Source: Candidatus Altimarinota bacterium (GTDB lineage: Bacteria > Patescibacteriota > Gracilibacteria > Absconditabacterales > Absconditicoccaceae). Taken from it: DNA of 7,051 bases. The position numbers and the translations under genes are program-made. Shown one piece after another: positions 1-6,823 of this stretch; the stretch's first letter is position 1; the number at the start of each line of letters is the position of its first letter. The notes below the pieces were generated by a model. It saw nothing but the letters and a program-made list of their open reading frames with translations, searched no databases and was not told the DNA's origin. The stretch covers positions 1-7,051 of the forward strand of contig JAMOTU010000122.1 of NCBI GenBank assembly GCA_027062165.1, read 5' to 3'.

Positions 1-704
1 ATATTAGGAGAATCATCTTGCCCAGCACATTTAATTTTTACATACCTATTTCCCGGAAAAAGTAAGGAGATATTTGAAATATCACTGGAATCATTATCTA
101 CTTTTATATTTATACTACCATTTGATTCCAAAGTAAACGAAATTTCCTTATTTATATCATTAAGTAGGAAGATTTTGCAAATGTTATTATCAGATAAAAT
201 AATTTTGAAAGAGAAATCTTTTATTTTAAAATTATCTTGATTACTATCATAAATAATGTCCGGTAAATCAAATTTTTGTTTTAAGTAGCTATTCTCCTTT
301 GTTAATTCTTTTAAGAAATCTATAACTTGATTGCCCTCAGTGGCGAACCAAAATGGAAAATCCTTTAAAAAATCCTTAAAACTGCTGTCCAAACTATTAA
401 AATTGTTATCTATAAAATGAATATAATTCTTATAACTTTCATCTTCGATAATTTCATATAACTTTTTTTCTTTTCTACTTTTTAAATTAACTCTGTATTC
501 ATCCTTAATTTTATTTAAAAGAAAAAGCGCACTATAATATCTCCAAACTCCTGCCAAACTTGAACCAGGTATTTTAGGAAGTCGAGTAGTAGGATCCCTA
601 ACGATAGTATTATCTACCTTTCCAAGCTTATACCCGCCAGTTCCTATATAAATAGGATCCACTGCAAAAGCGTAAACCTTATATTCCTTTACAAATTCTT
701 CCAT
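1..704 (-). CDS. Cas7-type RAMP protein, Cmr4/Csm3-like (3' end outside window)
   Basis: A frame open from the ATG at 704 to the left edge gives 234 codons without a stop; the C-terminus is missing. The N-terminus is classic Cas7/RAMP: residues 16-24 read DPIYIGTGG (first strand plus glycine loop), residues 28-37 read GKVDNTIVRD, and residues 42-52 read LPKIPGSSLAG, followed by WRYY. Family knowledge: Cmr4 and Csm3 form the repeated crRNA-binding backbone of type III complexes and cut target RNA with an Asp in the 'G-x-VD-x-P-I-x-R-D' segment. D31 sits there and is the likely catalytic residue. The usual SSLKG reads SSLAG. The start is supported by a strong ribosome site (AGAGGTGG) a few bases upstream. 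The ATG follows the stop of the ATPase fragment by 14 bases, so it belongs to the same operon. The RAMP assignment is firm; the choice between Cmr4-like and Csm3-like is not. Confidence 0.83.
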   Translation of the reverse strand, partial: MEEFVKEYKVYAFAVDPIYIGTGGYKLGKVDNTIVRDPTTRLPKIPGSSLAGVWRYYSALFLLNKIKDEYRVNLKSRKEKKLYEIIEDESYKNYIHFIDNNFNSLDSSFKDFLKDFPFWFATEGNQVIDFLKELTKENSYLKQKFDLPDIIYDSNQDNFKIKDFSFKIILSDNNICKIFLLNDINKEISFTLESNGSINIKVDNDSSDISNISLLFPGNRYVKIKCAGQDDSPN

Positions 705-707
705 TTT

Positions 708-715
708 CCACCTCT
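708..715 (-). promoter_or_regulatory. Ribosome binding site of the Cmr4/Csm3-like gene
   Basis: On the minus strand AGAGGTGG ends three bases before the ATG at 704, with the GAGGTG core four bases away. It is the best Shine-Dalgarno match in the window. It fixes this start and suggests the gene is translated on its own, not only by coupling to the broken ATPase gene in front. Confidence 0.7.
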
Positions 716-718
716 ATT

Positions 719-1072
719 TTAATTTAAAAATAAATTTAATTCTTTTAAAGCCCTGTTTATAGCATGGTATGTAAGACGGCTTTGAGGCTTTAAAATTCCT
801 TTGATTGGGTCTAAAAATAGAATGTTTTTGGATACTAAAAATTCCTTTAAAGATTTTTTCACTAAGCTATCTGGTATTTTTTCTTTATCTTGGAAAAGTT
901 TAAAAACGTTTATCACTTTTTTATATAGTTCCATATCTCTTTCTTCTACATCCTCTAAAAAATACTTTATTTTCTGCTTTTCATCTTGTAAAAGGTAATT
1001 TAAAGTTTCATCTAAAGATTTTATCTTAAGGTCATTAATAATTGAAATTAAATATACCGGCTTTCCACCCAC
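719..1072 (-). CDS. C-terminal fragment of the archaeal-type ATPase
   Basis: A 117-residue open stretch, in frame with the ATPase upstream and separated from it by a TAA. It starts at the earliest with GTG at 1072, inside the conserved LVGGKPVYL segment, so it is not an independent gene by origin. The later part, ending FLVSKNILFLDP, GILKPQSRLTY and AINRAL, matches the C-terminal winged-helix-like domain of ATPase_2 proteins, where a 'LV-x-KNILF' strand precedes a beta wing. Only an AAGAG stretch lies before GTG, a poor ribosome site, though re-initiation after the close stop is possible. A separate C-terminal protein could in principle complement the N-terminal half, but I see no positive evidence for this. 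Confidence 0.6.
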   Translation of the reverse strand: MGGKPVYLISIINDLKIKSLDETLNYLLQDEKQKIKYFLEDVEERDMELYKKVINVFKLFQDKEKIPDSLVKKSLKEFLVSKNILFLDPIKGILKPQSRLTYHAINRALKELNLFLN

Positions 1073-1078
1073 TAGCTC

Positions 1079-1852
1079 TTATATCTTCTCTTTTTCTTTG
1101 CTATTTAAAACTATTTTCCCCTTTAAAAGCTCTTTTACTAAAAAATCTATAAACTCTAATGCCTCTTTTTTTTCAAAGTCATCTACTAGTATATATCTCG
1201 CTCTTCCTTCTAAATCCGTTGCACTATACACATGCTCTATAAACAAGCTATCACTTGACACGCAAAATACATGAGCTAAGTGTTCTACCTTTGTTAAGGC
1301 TACTAAAAATTGGAAAAAGCTTTTTAATAAAGGCCTATTTCCATTTAATGATATGTCTTTTAGCATCTGAAGCTCATCTAATACAAGTATTGGCACCTTT
1401 CCTTTTTCCCTTATCCCTATAAATAACTCCTTTAAATATCTATAAATATTTTTTATTCTTCTTTCCTCTTTTTCTTCAAGCTTTAAAACCGGTGCTGGTA
1501 TTTGCAGGGGCACTCCTGAGTACATTGAAATTAATTTACTTACCGTATCTGTATTTTCTAATATCCAGTTTATAAAATCCTTTACATACTTTTTTATATC
1601 ATCTATCTTTGTAGTGTAATCTACTTCAAACATCGCTTCTATAAAATCTTCAAAACTTCCCACGCTTACTTGCCTAAAGTCTATTAGGAAGGGAATGTAT
1701 TTTGATTTATCCAGTCTGTTTCTTATTATTTCTCTAATAAGTGCAGTTTTTCCACTATTTATAGGACCATAGATAAAGTATATTAGCTGAGGTTCGCTTT
1801 CTATTACCGATAAAATTTCCTTTATTTCCTTTTCTCTATTAAAAAATTTCAT
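1079..1852 (-). CDS. N-terminal NTPase part of archaeal-type ATPase
   Basis: A 257-aa product holding the nucleotide-binding core of an ATPase_2 (PF01637-like, STAND/AAA-related) protein. It opens with the family signature FFNREKEI (residues 3-10). Walker A is GPINSGKT at 29-36 and Walker B is PILVLDELQ with D159 and E160 as the Mg-binding and catalytic acidic pair. A polar sensor-like VSSDS stretch follows, then GRARYILVDDF with basic residues that could act as arginine fingers. The core therefore looks intact, but the frame stops at TAA 1079-1081 before the C-terminal domain. The start ATG at 1852 lies 14 bases after the csx11 stop and has a weak AGGA site (1856-1859). This ATPase family is not a standard type III component. 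By eye the gene is a little less AT-rich than csx11 beside it. Its role here is unknown. Confidence 0.82.
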   Translation of the reverse strand: MKFFNREKEIKEILSVIESEPQLIYFIYGPINSGKTALIREIIRNRLDKSKYIPFLIDFRQVSVGSFEDFIEAMFEVDYTTKIDDIKKYVKDFINWILENTDTVSKLISMYSGVPLQIPAPVLKLEEKEERRIKNIYRYLKELFIGIREKGKVPILVLDELQMLKDISLNGNRPLLKSFFQFLVALTKVEHLAHVFCVSSDSLFIEHVYSATDLEGRARYILVDDFEKKEALEFIDFLVKELLKGKIVLNSKEKEKI

Positions 1853-1866
1853 AATTCCTACCTATT

Positions 1867-4800
1867 TTAGATTTCTTTTAAAGCTACATGCCAAAATTCA
1901 TACATATCTAAAAGCATGTATATTTTTTCCTTGGAAATATTATCCAGAAATTTTTTCTTAAAATTATGCAAGCTTACCAACTCCTCTTCGAATAAAATTT
2001 GAGATAGATTTTTTAAAATGTCCTTTCTTTTTCCAAGTTCCAAAGTATTTATAAATAAAGAAAGTAAAAATTTTTTGTATATATTTAAATTTTCTATTTT
2101 ATCCTGATTTGAGAATAAAAGTTCCACCAATTTCTGTAGTTTTGTAGAGGAGTTTTTAAAAGTGTCTTTAAATATTTGAAACTTTGTAAAATTCTCTAAA
2201 TTATAAGGTCTATTAGATTTAATATTTAAAGCTCTTTTTCCTTTAATATAAAAAATATCATTTCTTCTTATATTTGCGTCTAAATATTCAAAATCAAAAG
2301 TATTTGGATAGTAATAAAATCTTCTACTTCCATCTTCTTTTATGATAGAAATAAAATATTTTCCATCGTTTTCTGGATATATATAAAACTCATAATCTCC
2401 GTTAGAATCTTGAAGTTCATAAAGAGAATAATATTTTTCTGTGTTATTTTCAAGTTCCTCATTTTTAACATAATTCGAATAAATATTCTTTTGAATAACC
2501 TTTAACTCTTTTTCGGAAATTTCTTTTCTTAAATCTTTCCACTTAACATTATCTCTTCTTATTCTTCTCAAGGCTTTTAATGCTATATATAAAGGCTTTT
2601 TATGTTTTTGAATGATAGCTCCTATGTGCAAAGGTAATTTTCCATAAACCCATTTGAAATATTTCAAATATTCTTTTTCTATTTTCTTTATTAAATTAGG
2701 CAAATGTTCGGCAGGAATAATAAACTGCCAAGATACCGGAGTCGGTTCAATAATTGAGAAATAAGGTTTGTAAATTTCTATTTTAATATCTCTAATTTCG
2801 CTATTAATAATTTTTTCAATATTGGAAATATTTAATTTACTTTTTAATTTATCTTTATCATTTAAAATTTCATTTAGCTTTTCAGTATTTTGGGCTTTAT
2901 CTTTCAATAAGCTTTTAATTTCATTATCGCTAAATTTAAAAAGAAAATCTTCAATTGAAGTAATTAAATAAAGTTTATTTGGCTCATATTTAGAAACATA
3001 AAATAGTAAATCTCCGCATTTATACTCTCCCTCTTCCAGGTTCTCGCTTATCTCTAAAACTATTCTCTTTCTTCGCCAATTTGGAATATCAGCTAACTCC
3101 ATTATTTTTCTTTCTAAATTTTCAAAAAATTCTTTTGTAGATTCCCAAACTCTTCTTAACCTTGCAGGAGATGGATTTTTCCTTAATAGAAATTGAAGTA
3201 AAAGTTTAGATAAAATATCTAAAGCCGGATCATTTTCATTAGTAAATTCTTCCCATTTTATCTTTTCATTGTTCCAATCTATTTTTGAATTTAAAGGAGT
3301 ATTTTTTATAAATTCCTCCCATTCAGTTCCCACTATTGATCCGAAAAAAATCTGTCTAATAAAATCATTAAATGATTCCTCATTTCTTGAACAACCTTCT
3401 ATTGCATCACGGCTAATATCTGAAAATATATTTATACCATTTTGAATTCGCCTGAGCTTGTCTAGAAAACTTTTAAGTTTATTATATATACCATATAATT
3501 CGTTATTTAATTCATATTCGTTATTTAATTTATTACCACCATTTAAATCTTTAAGTTTATTTTGGAAATCCTGTAGTTCGCTTTCTAAATTATTTTTCTC
3601 TTTAGAAACTAGATTTAATTTTTTGTCGGCAATATAATCATATTCTTTCAAATCATTTGTAAAAGATTTTAGATTTCCGATAAATTTTCCATATATTTCC
3701 TTTAAGTCCTTTGGTAAATATTTATTTTTTAATTTATTTTTTAATTTTTTACACAAATATTCAACTTCTCTAATTAACAATTTCGAACTTTTACATAAAT
3801 ATGATAAGTTCAATATAAAATTTTTTATCGTCAAGAAATAAATATTAAACTCATTTAAATTTACTAGCAAACTATTTAACATATTACCATTTAACCATTC
3901 TTTTAACTCAAATTTCAACGTAATCAAAGCAATTCTATTATTTTTATCTTTAAGTTCATTAATCCATATAGTCTCTTTATTTCTATTTTTATACCAATGT
4001 TTTAATCTTCCTTTAACCCTTTTGTAACAAATATCGCAATAGTTTTTAAAATCTTCTTCCTTTTCCTCATCATCAAACACAAATCTAGCTTCGCAAATTT
4101 GACAAATTTGTTTTGCCTTTCTTCCGTTTGATAATTCTAAATTTAAATCAATATTTTTCATACTTAAATCAGCTTTTAAAAAATTATCTTTTGCTTTTTC
4201 TAATAGATATCCTAAATTCATCAATCCTCTGGAAGGTTTTGTTAAAACAATGGCAGGATAAATCTCGTCATTAAACTTTTTTTTAAAAACTTTTAATATT
4301 TCTCTTTTTAATTCTTCTAAATCACTATGGAGTTCATATAATTTACCATCATCAAAAAAAGAATCTCCAATTATATTTTCAGGAACTAAAAAGTAAATTC
4401 CAGTTTCATCTCTATAAATTTCATTTCCCAGGACATAATTTATTTCAATTAATCTTTTAATTTCATTATCAACAGATTTGCAAGCTTCTCTATACCAATG
4501 AATCCCTCTAACTTTTAAAGGTTTCTCAGTTAAACCAAGCTTATCATATTGAATTCCTAAAATTGACCATTTTATTCTGTTAGGGTTTTCTTTATACTCC
4601 TCATATTTTCTATTAGTCTCATCTAAAATCATTCCTGCCAGAGCAGCTTTAAACATAGTGGAAGTCATATATGCTTGATCCCATAGAGTAACATCATTTA
4701 TAGGAAATCTACTATCACTTAATAATTTTAAATACCAATTTCTAATTTTTTTTAAAATAAAGTTTCTAATACTACGCCAATCCGGTTCATTTTTATAGTT

Positions 4801-5403
4801 ATTTTCTTCTAAAAAATCGTTTAAAGCATCAAAAAAACATTGTCTTTTTTTATCGAAATCTTTTTCTTCAATTTTTCTTTTAAATGTACCAAAAGGGTTA
4901 GATGACCATAAAGGAGGTTTAAGTTGTTTATTTGGTGAACCTTTATCTATTCCAGAATTTATATTTTCACATCCTCTAATAAATATATTTTTTATATCTT
5001 TAAAATCATTATCCTTTGAAGCGTTCCCTTTAAAAAACTCTTTCCACTGAATTTCCTTGTTTTTAAAAGGTAAATTAACTTTTTGAGAATAAATAAACTC
5101 TTTAAGTTTAAATTTTTCTAATTCTATTTCAAAAGGAGATTTATTTCTTTCATTTGATTTATCATTTTTATAATAATGTTTATAACTTGTAAAAACCTTA
5201 AATCCAAATATTTTTTCAAAAGAAAAATCATCAACATTAAAATAAGTTAATTTTTTATTTTTTTCTTTCTTTTCCTTCCAAAACCCAATGTGAGTTTTGC
5301 CTAAGTTAAATAGTAAACTTCCTATTTCAACTTTTAAAATCTCATCTCTATAATCTTTTAATCTGCTTAAATTAAGATTTTGTATAGACATTTCTCCATC
5401 CAT
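1867..5403 (-). CDS. csx11: Csx11-type Cas10-like large subunit of a type III CRISPR effector
   Basis: A 1178-aa protein, the probable large subunit of the crRNA effector complex. Regions in order: an N-terminal HD-like segment, DEILKVEIGSLLFNLGKTH (20-38), where Cas10 has LLHDxGK; a helical motif DVTLWDQAYMTSTMFKAALA from about 237; a first palm-like strand pair, GNEIYRDETGIYFLVP (326-341); a zinc finger with C434, C437, C456 and C459; a long Lys/Asn-rich, partly coiled-coil stretch (about 590-680); NPSPARLRRVW (743-753), which I recall as typical of Csx11; and a second palm-like part with FIIPAEH (894-900) and KLPLHIGAIIQ (922-932), then KKPLYIALKALRRI. The HD dyad is F32-N33 and no GGDD is present, so nuclease and cyclase activity are probably absent. 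The start is uncertain: ATG 5403 lacks a ribosome site, while ATG 5391 follows GGATGGAG. It overlaps the RAMP gene by 32 bases. Assignment rests on motifs, not on a search. Confidence 0.87.
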   Translation of the reverse strand: MDGEMSIQNLNLSRLKDYRDEILKVEIGSLLFNLGKTHIGFWKEKKEKNKKLTYFNVDDFSFEKIFGFKVFTSYKHYYKNDKSNERNKSPFEIELEKFKLKEFIYSQKVNLPFKNKEIQWKEFFKGNASKDNDFKDIKNIFIRGCENINSGIDKGSPNKQLKPPLWSSNPFGTFKRKIEEKDFDKKRQCFFDALNDFLEENNYKNEPDWRSIRNFILKKIRNWYLKLLSDSRFPINDVTLWDQAYMTSTMFKAALAGMILDETNRKYEEYKENPNRIKWSILGIQYDKLGLTEKPLKVRGIHWYREACKSVDNEIKRLIEINYVLGNEIYRDETGIYFLVPENIIGDSFFDDGKLYELHSDLEELKREILKVFKKKFNDEIYPAIVLTKPSRGLMNLGYLLEKAKDNFLKADLSMKNIDLNLELSNGRKAKQICQICEARFVFDDEEKEEDFKNYCDICYKRVKGRLKHWYKNRNKETIWINELKDKNNRIALITLKFELKEWLNGNMLNSLLVNLNEFNIYFLTIKNFILNLSYLCKSSKLLIREVEYLCKKLKNKLKNKYLPKDLKEIYGKFIGNLKSFTNDLKEYDYIADKKLNLVSKEKNNLESELQDFQNKLKDLNGGNKLNNEYELNNELYGIYNKLKSFLDKLRRIQNGINIFSDISRDAIEGCSRNEESFNDFIRQIFFGSIVGTEWEEFIKNTPLNSKIDWNNEKIKWEEFTNENDPALDILSKLLLQFLLRKNPSPARLRRVWESTKEFFENLERKIMELADIPNWRRKRIVLEISENLEEGEYKCGDLLFYVSKYEPNKLYLITSIEDFLFKFSDNEIKSLLKDKAQNTEKLNEILNDKDKLKSKLNISNIEKIINSEIRDIKIEIYKPYFSIIEPTPVSWQFIIPAEHLPNLIKKIEKEYLKYFKWVYGKLPLHIGAIIQKHKKPLYIALKALRRIRRDNVKWKDLRKEISEKELKVIQKNIYSNYVKNEELENNTEKYYSLYELQDSNGDYEFYIYPENDGKYFISIIKEDGSRRFYYYPNTFDFEYLDANIRRNDIFYIKGKRALNIKSNRPYNLENFTKFQIFKDTFKNSSTKLQKLVELLFSNQDKIENLNIYKKFLLSLFINTLELGKRKDILKNLSQILFEEELVSLHNFKKKFLDNISKEKIYMLLDMYEFWHVALKEI
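3498..3533. repeat. 18-bp tandem duplication inside csx11
   Basis: ATTCGTTATTTAATTCAT (3498-3515) is followed at once by a copy differing at one position (3516-3533). It keeps the reading frame and encodes the repeated Leu-Asn-Asn-Glu segment in the Asn-rich coiled stretch of the large subunit. It looks like simple slippage in low-complexity DNA. Confidence 0.7.
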
Positions 5404-6535
5404 TTTTATCTATATTTTCGATATTTTCTGCAAAACAATAATATTTTTTTTCTTCATCAAGCTTGAAGGTTCCCCATCCCAATTTTGTCTTTGCTCCAAC
5501 ACCAATTTCAGAGAGCTCTTCAATAGCTTTAATTAAATTTTCTAAATCCTCTTTAACTTCATTTTTTAAATCATTATCCTTTTTTAAAATCCCATCAAAA
5601 GGAACATAAACTAATTGTAAAATTCCATTCGTATTTGCCGGGACAACTTCGTAGTAAATAGGATTAATTCCAACTCTTCTTTTTCTATCGTGTGGATTAA
5701 TAACCTCTAAACTGAGAGTATCGAAAAATGTTGGATAAGTAATAAGTCTTCCTTTGTGAGTTTGAAATTCAAGCGGGTAAATTTGATCCCTCTTTATCTG
5801 TTTAAACTTTTCCGATATTTTATTTTTCAAAATACTAAATAGCTCATCTATATTATCCGTTTCCCTTATGTTTTTTATAGTTCCAAAGTCTACTTCTAAA
5901 CCCAATTCAAATATTAGAAATTCTAAAAGCTTATTTTTAAATTCTTTTAAATTTTTGGATTTTTCTTTCAAATAATTTTCTATAACTTTAATTGAATCAG
6001 AACCAGCACCAAATATCCTTAAATAACTCTCTATTATTTTTCTTTTTTCTCCTTCATCCTCATTATTAATTACCTTTTTAAAAGCATTTGCCAAAGAACC
6101 TTTCCAAGAAGATGATCTAATCATAGGAACTTTAAAAGCGTAATCTTTCACTATTGGGTTTTGGATAACATAAAACTCATCATCATCCTTTGAAAAATAA
6201 GGAGCTTTAAAGCTAAACTTAACCCAAATTATAAAAGAATATTTTGGAAGATTTTTGATTAAACTACGTAACTCTTCTTTTACCTTCTCGCCACTATCTT
6301 TTTCATATTCATAAATAACTCCCGAAACTTGTTTTATTTTCTTAAAATCTCCAATAGAATATATTTTCTTTTTCTTTATTTCATTCTTACATTCTTCTAA
6401 TTCTTTGCTTTTATCCTTTACAAAACCAGCTTTAAGTTTGACATATAAGCAAAAATCCAATTTTTGCTTAGAAGTTTTATTTTTTTTTAAACTAATTTTA
6501 TCTTTTTTATAACTTATGTAAAAATCATAATTCAT
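5372..6535 (-). CDS. Large Cas7-superfamily RAMP protein of the type III effector (Cmr6-like loop)
   Basis: A 387-aa RAMP protein, probably a crRNA-binding backbone or end subunit of the complex with Csx11. A first strand, SFIIWVKFSFKAPYFS, leads into a hairpin and then KVPMIRSSSWKGSL, the RAMP 'P-x-I-x-SS-x-KG' motif (S141-G146). Later come VINPHDRKRR (278-287), PIYYEVVPA (292-300) and the glycine-rich loop IGVGAKTKLGWG (344-355), which resembles the Cmr6/Csm-type 'G-x-GAKT-x-x-GxG' loop. From memory, large RAMPs beside csx11 share the NPH and PI-x-x-E-x-VPA signatures. The first 60 residues are very Lys-rich. The start ATG overlaps the TGA of the short frame before it as ATGA, and the best upstream purine run (GGGAG) is far off, so translational coupling is likely. 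The 3' end overlaps csx11. The precise subfamily is not resolved. Confidence 0.85.
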   Translation of the reverse strand: MNYDFYISYKKDKISLKKNKTSKQKLDFCLYVKLKAGFVKDKSKELEECKNEIKKKKIYSIGDFKKIKQVSGVIYEYEKDSGEKVKEELRSLIKNLPKYSFIIWVKFSFKAPYFSKDDDEFYVIQNPIVKDYAFKVPMIRSSSWKGSLANAFKKVINNEDEGEKRKIIESYLRIFGAGSDSIKVIENYLKEKSKNLKEFKNKLLEFLIFELGLEVDFGTIKNIRETDNIDELFSILKNKISEKFKQIKRDQIYPLEFQTHKGRLITYPTFFDTLSLEVINPHDRKRRVGINPIYYEVVPANTNGILQLVYVPFDGILKKDNDLKNEVKEDLENLIKAIEELSEIGVGAKTKLGWGTFKLDEEKKYYCFAENIENIDKNGWRNVYTKS

Positions 6536-6750
6536 TTTTTCTTACTATTCTCCCAATATTCTTTAATTTCTTTAATATACTTTTTTATTATTTTATCATC
6601 TAAAAAATTTTCATTTTCTAAATCAAAAGGTTCCTTTTTAAAGAACCGCTTCAAATATGTATCCCACCAATATTCTTTTGTTCTTAATATAATTTCCACA
6701 TTTTCAAAGGTAATAATTCTTTCCTCATCATTAAATTTAAATTTTGATAA
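6532..6750 (-). pseudogene. Short open frame coupled to the RAMP gene, probably 3' remnant of a lost gene
   Basis: Open for 72 codons from just after an in-frame TAA (6751-6753) to TGA at 6532-6534. It has no ATG. The only usual alternative starts are GTG at 6699 and TTG further on, neither with a ribosome site; GAGGAAAG (6720-6727) would suit only an ATT start. The product is charged and aromatic, with a middle YWWDTYLKRFFKKEPFD and a Lys/Glu helix at the end. I do not recognise it. Its stop overlaps the RAMP start (ATGA), typical of genes in one operon, so the 3' end looks like a genuine upstream gene. I infer that the 5' part was deleted, probably with the rearrangement that left IS sequence to the right. 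It could instead be a small gene with a rare start codon. Confidence 0.45.
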
Positions 6751-6768
6751 TTATAACACAATTATAAC
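6749..6768 (-). promoter_or_regulatory. Tandem TATAAT boxes, candidate operon promoter
   Basis: Minus strand reads GTTATAATT twice with an 11-base period, giving -10-like TATAAT at 6761-6766 and 6750-6755. This lies in the only AT-rich non-coding gap in front of the CRISPR genes. A -35 match is poor: TTGCTA at 6787-6792 is 20 bases from the first box, and the second box has only TTTAAT-like sequence. In such AT-rich DNA a chance match is quite possible, and if the host is archaeal these would not be promoters at all. Confidence 0.3.
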
Positions 6769-6823
6769 AAAATTAAATAAGTATTTTAGCAAAAAAAAGT
6801 AAATAAATTGTATAAAAAACTTT
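6751..6823. other. AT-rich intergenic spacer between the operon and IS remnant
   Basis: About 70 bases of nearly pure A/T between the first minus-strand frame and the transposase remnant. It holds the repeated TATAAT boxes at its left side and an A8 run at 6791-6798. I see no RNA gene, terminator hairpin or CRISPR repeat in it. Confidence 0.5.

Larger units (their letters stand above)
719..1852 (-). pseudogene. Archaeal-type (ATPase_2) P-loop ATPase interrupted by one in-frame stop
   Basis: The two open stretches 1079-1852 and 719-1072 are in the same frame and separated only by TAA-GAG-CTA (1073-1081). Read through, they give one protein of 377 codons, a normal length for the family: N-terminal NTPase core, then a GGKP-type motif, then a C-terminal winged-helix-like part. 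The reading across the break is ...KEKEKI-stop-ELVGGKPVYL. In relatives the stretch before GG(N/K)P is usually 'I-Y-E-L-V' or similar, so TAA most simply replaces a Tyr codon (TAT or TAC) by one base change; that identity is inference. No frameshift is needed, so the lesion looks recent. It could also be a sequencing error. Confidence 0.78.

Noticed and set aside
801..998. Plus-strand open frame of 65 codons
   Set aside because: It lies wholly inside the ATPase C-terminal coding region on the other strand; its Ser/Phe/Lys-rich product looks like an antisense shadow, and it has no ribosome site.
3718..3750. Runs of T and TTTAAT-like repeats resembling a regulatory or CRISPR-like repeat
   Set aside because: These are Lys/Leu/Asn codon runs (KLKNKLKNK) in csx11; no spaced identical repeats exist there.
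6629..6647. Short inverted repeat GGTTC...GAACC that could be a terminator or hairpin
   Set aside because: The stem is five pairs plus two after a mismatch, it lies inside the short coding frame before the RAMP gene, and no U-run follows in a fitting place.
6730..6732. ATG-ATG-AGG as the start of the gene before the RAMP gene
   Set aside because: It opens a different frame that stops after 15 codons and has no ribosome site; it would need a frameshift to join the coupled frame.
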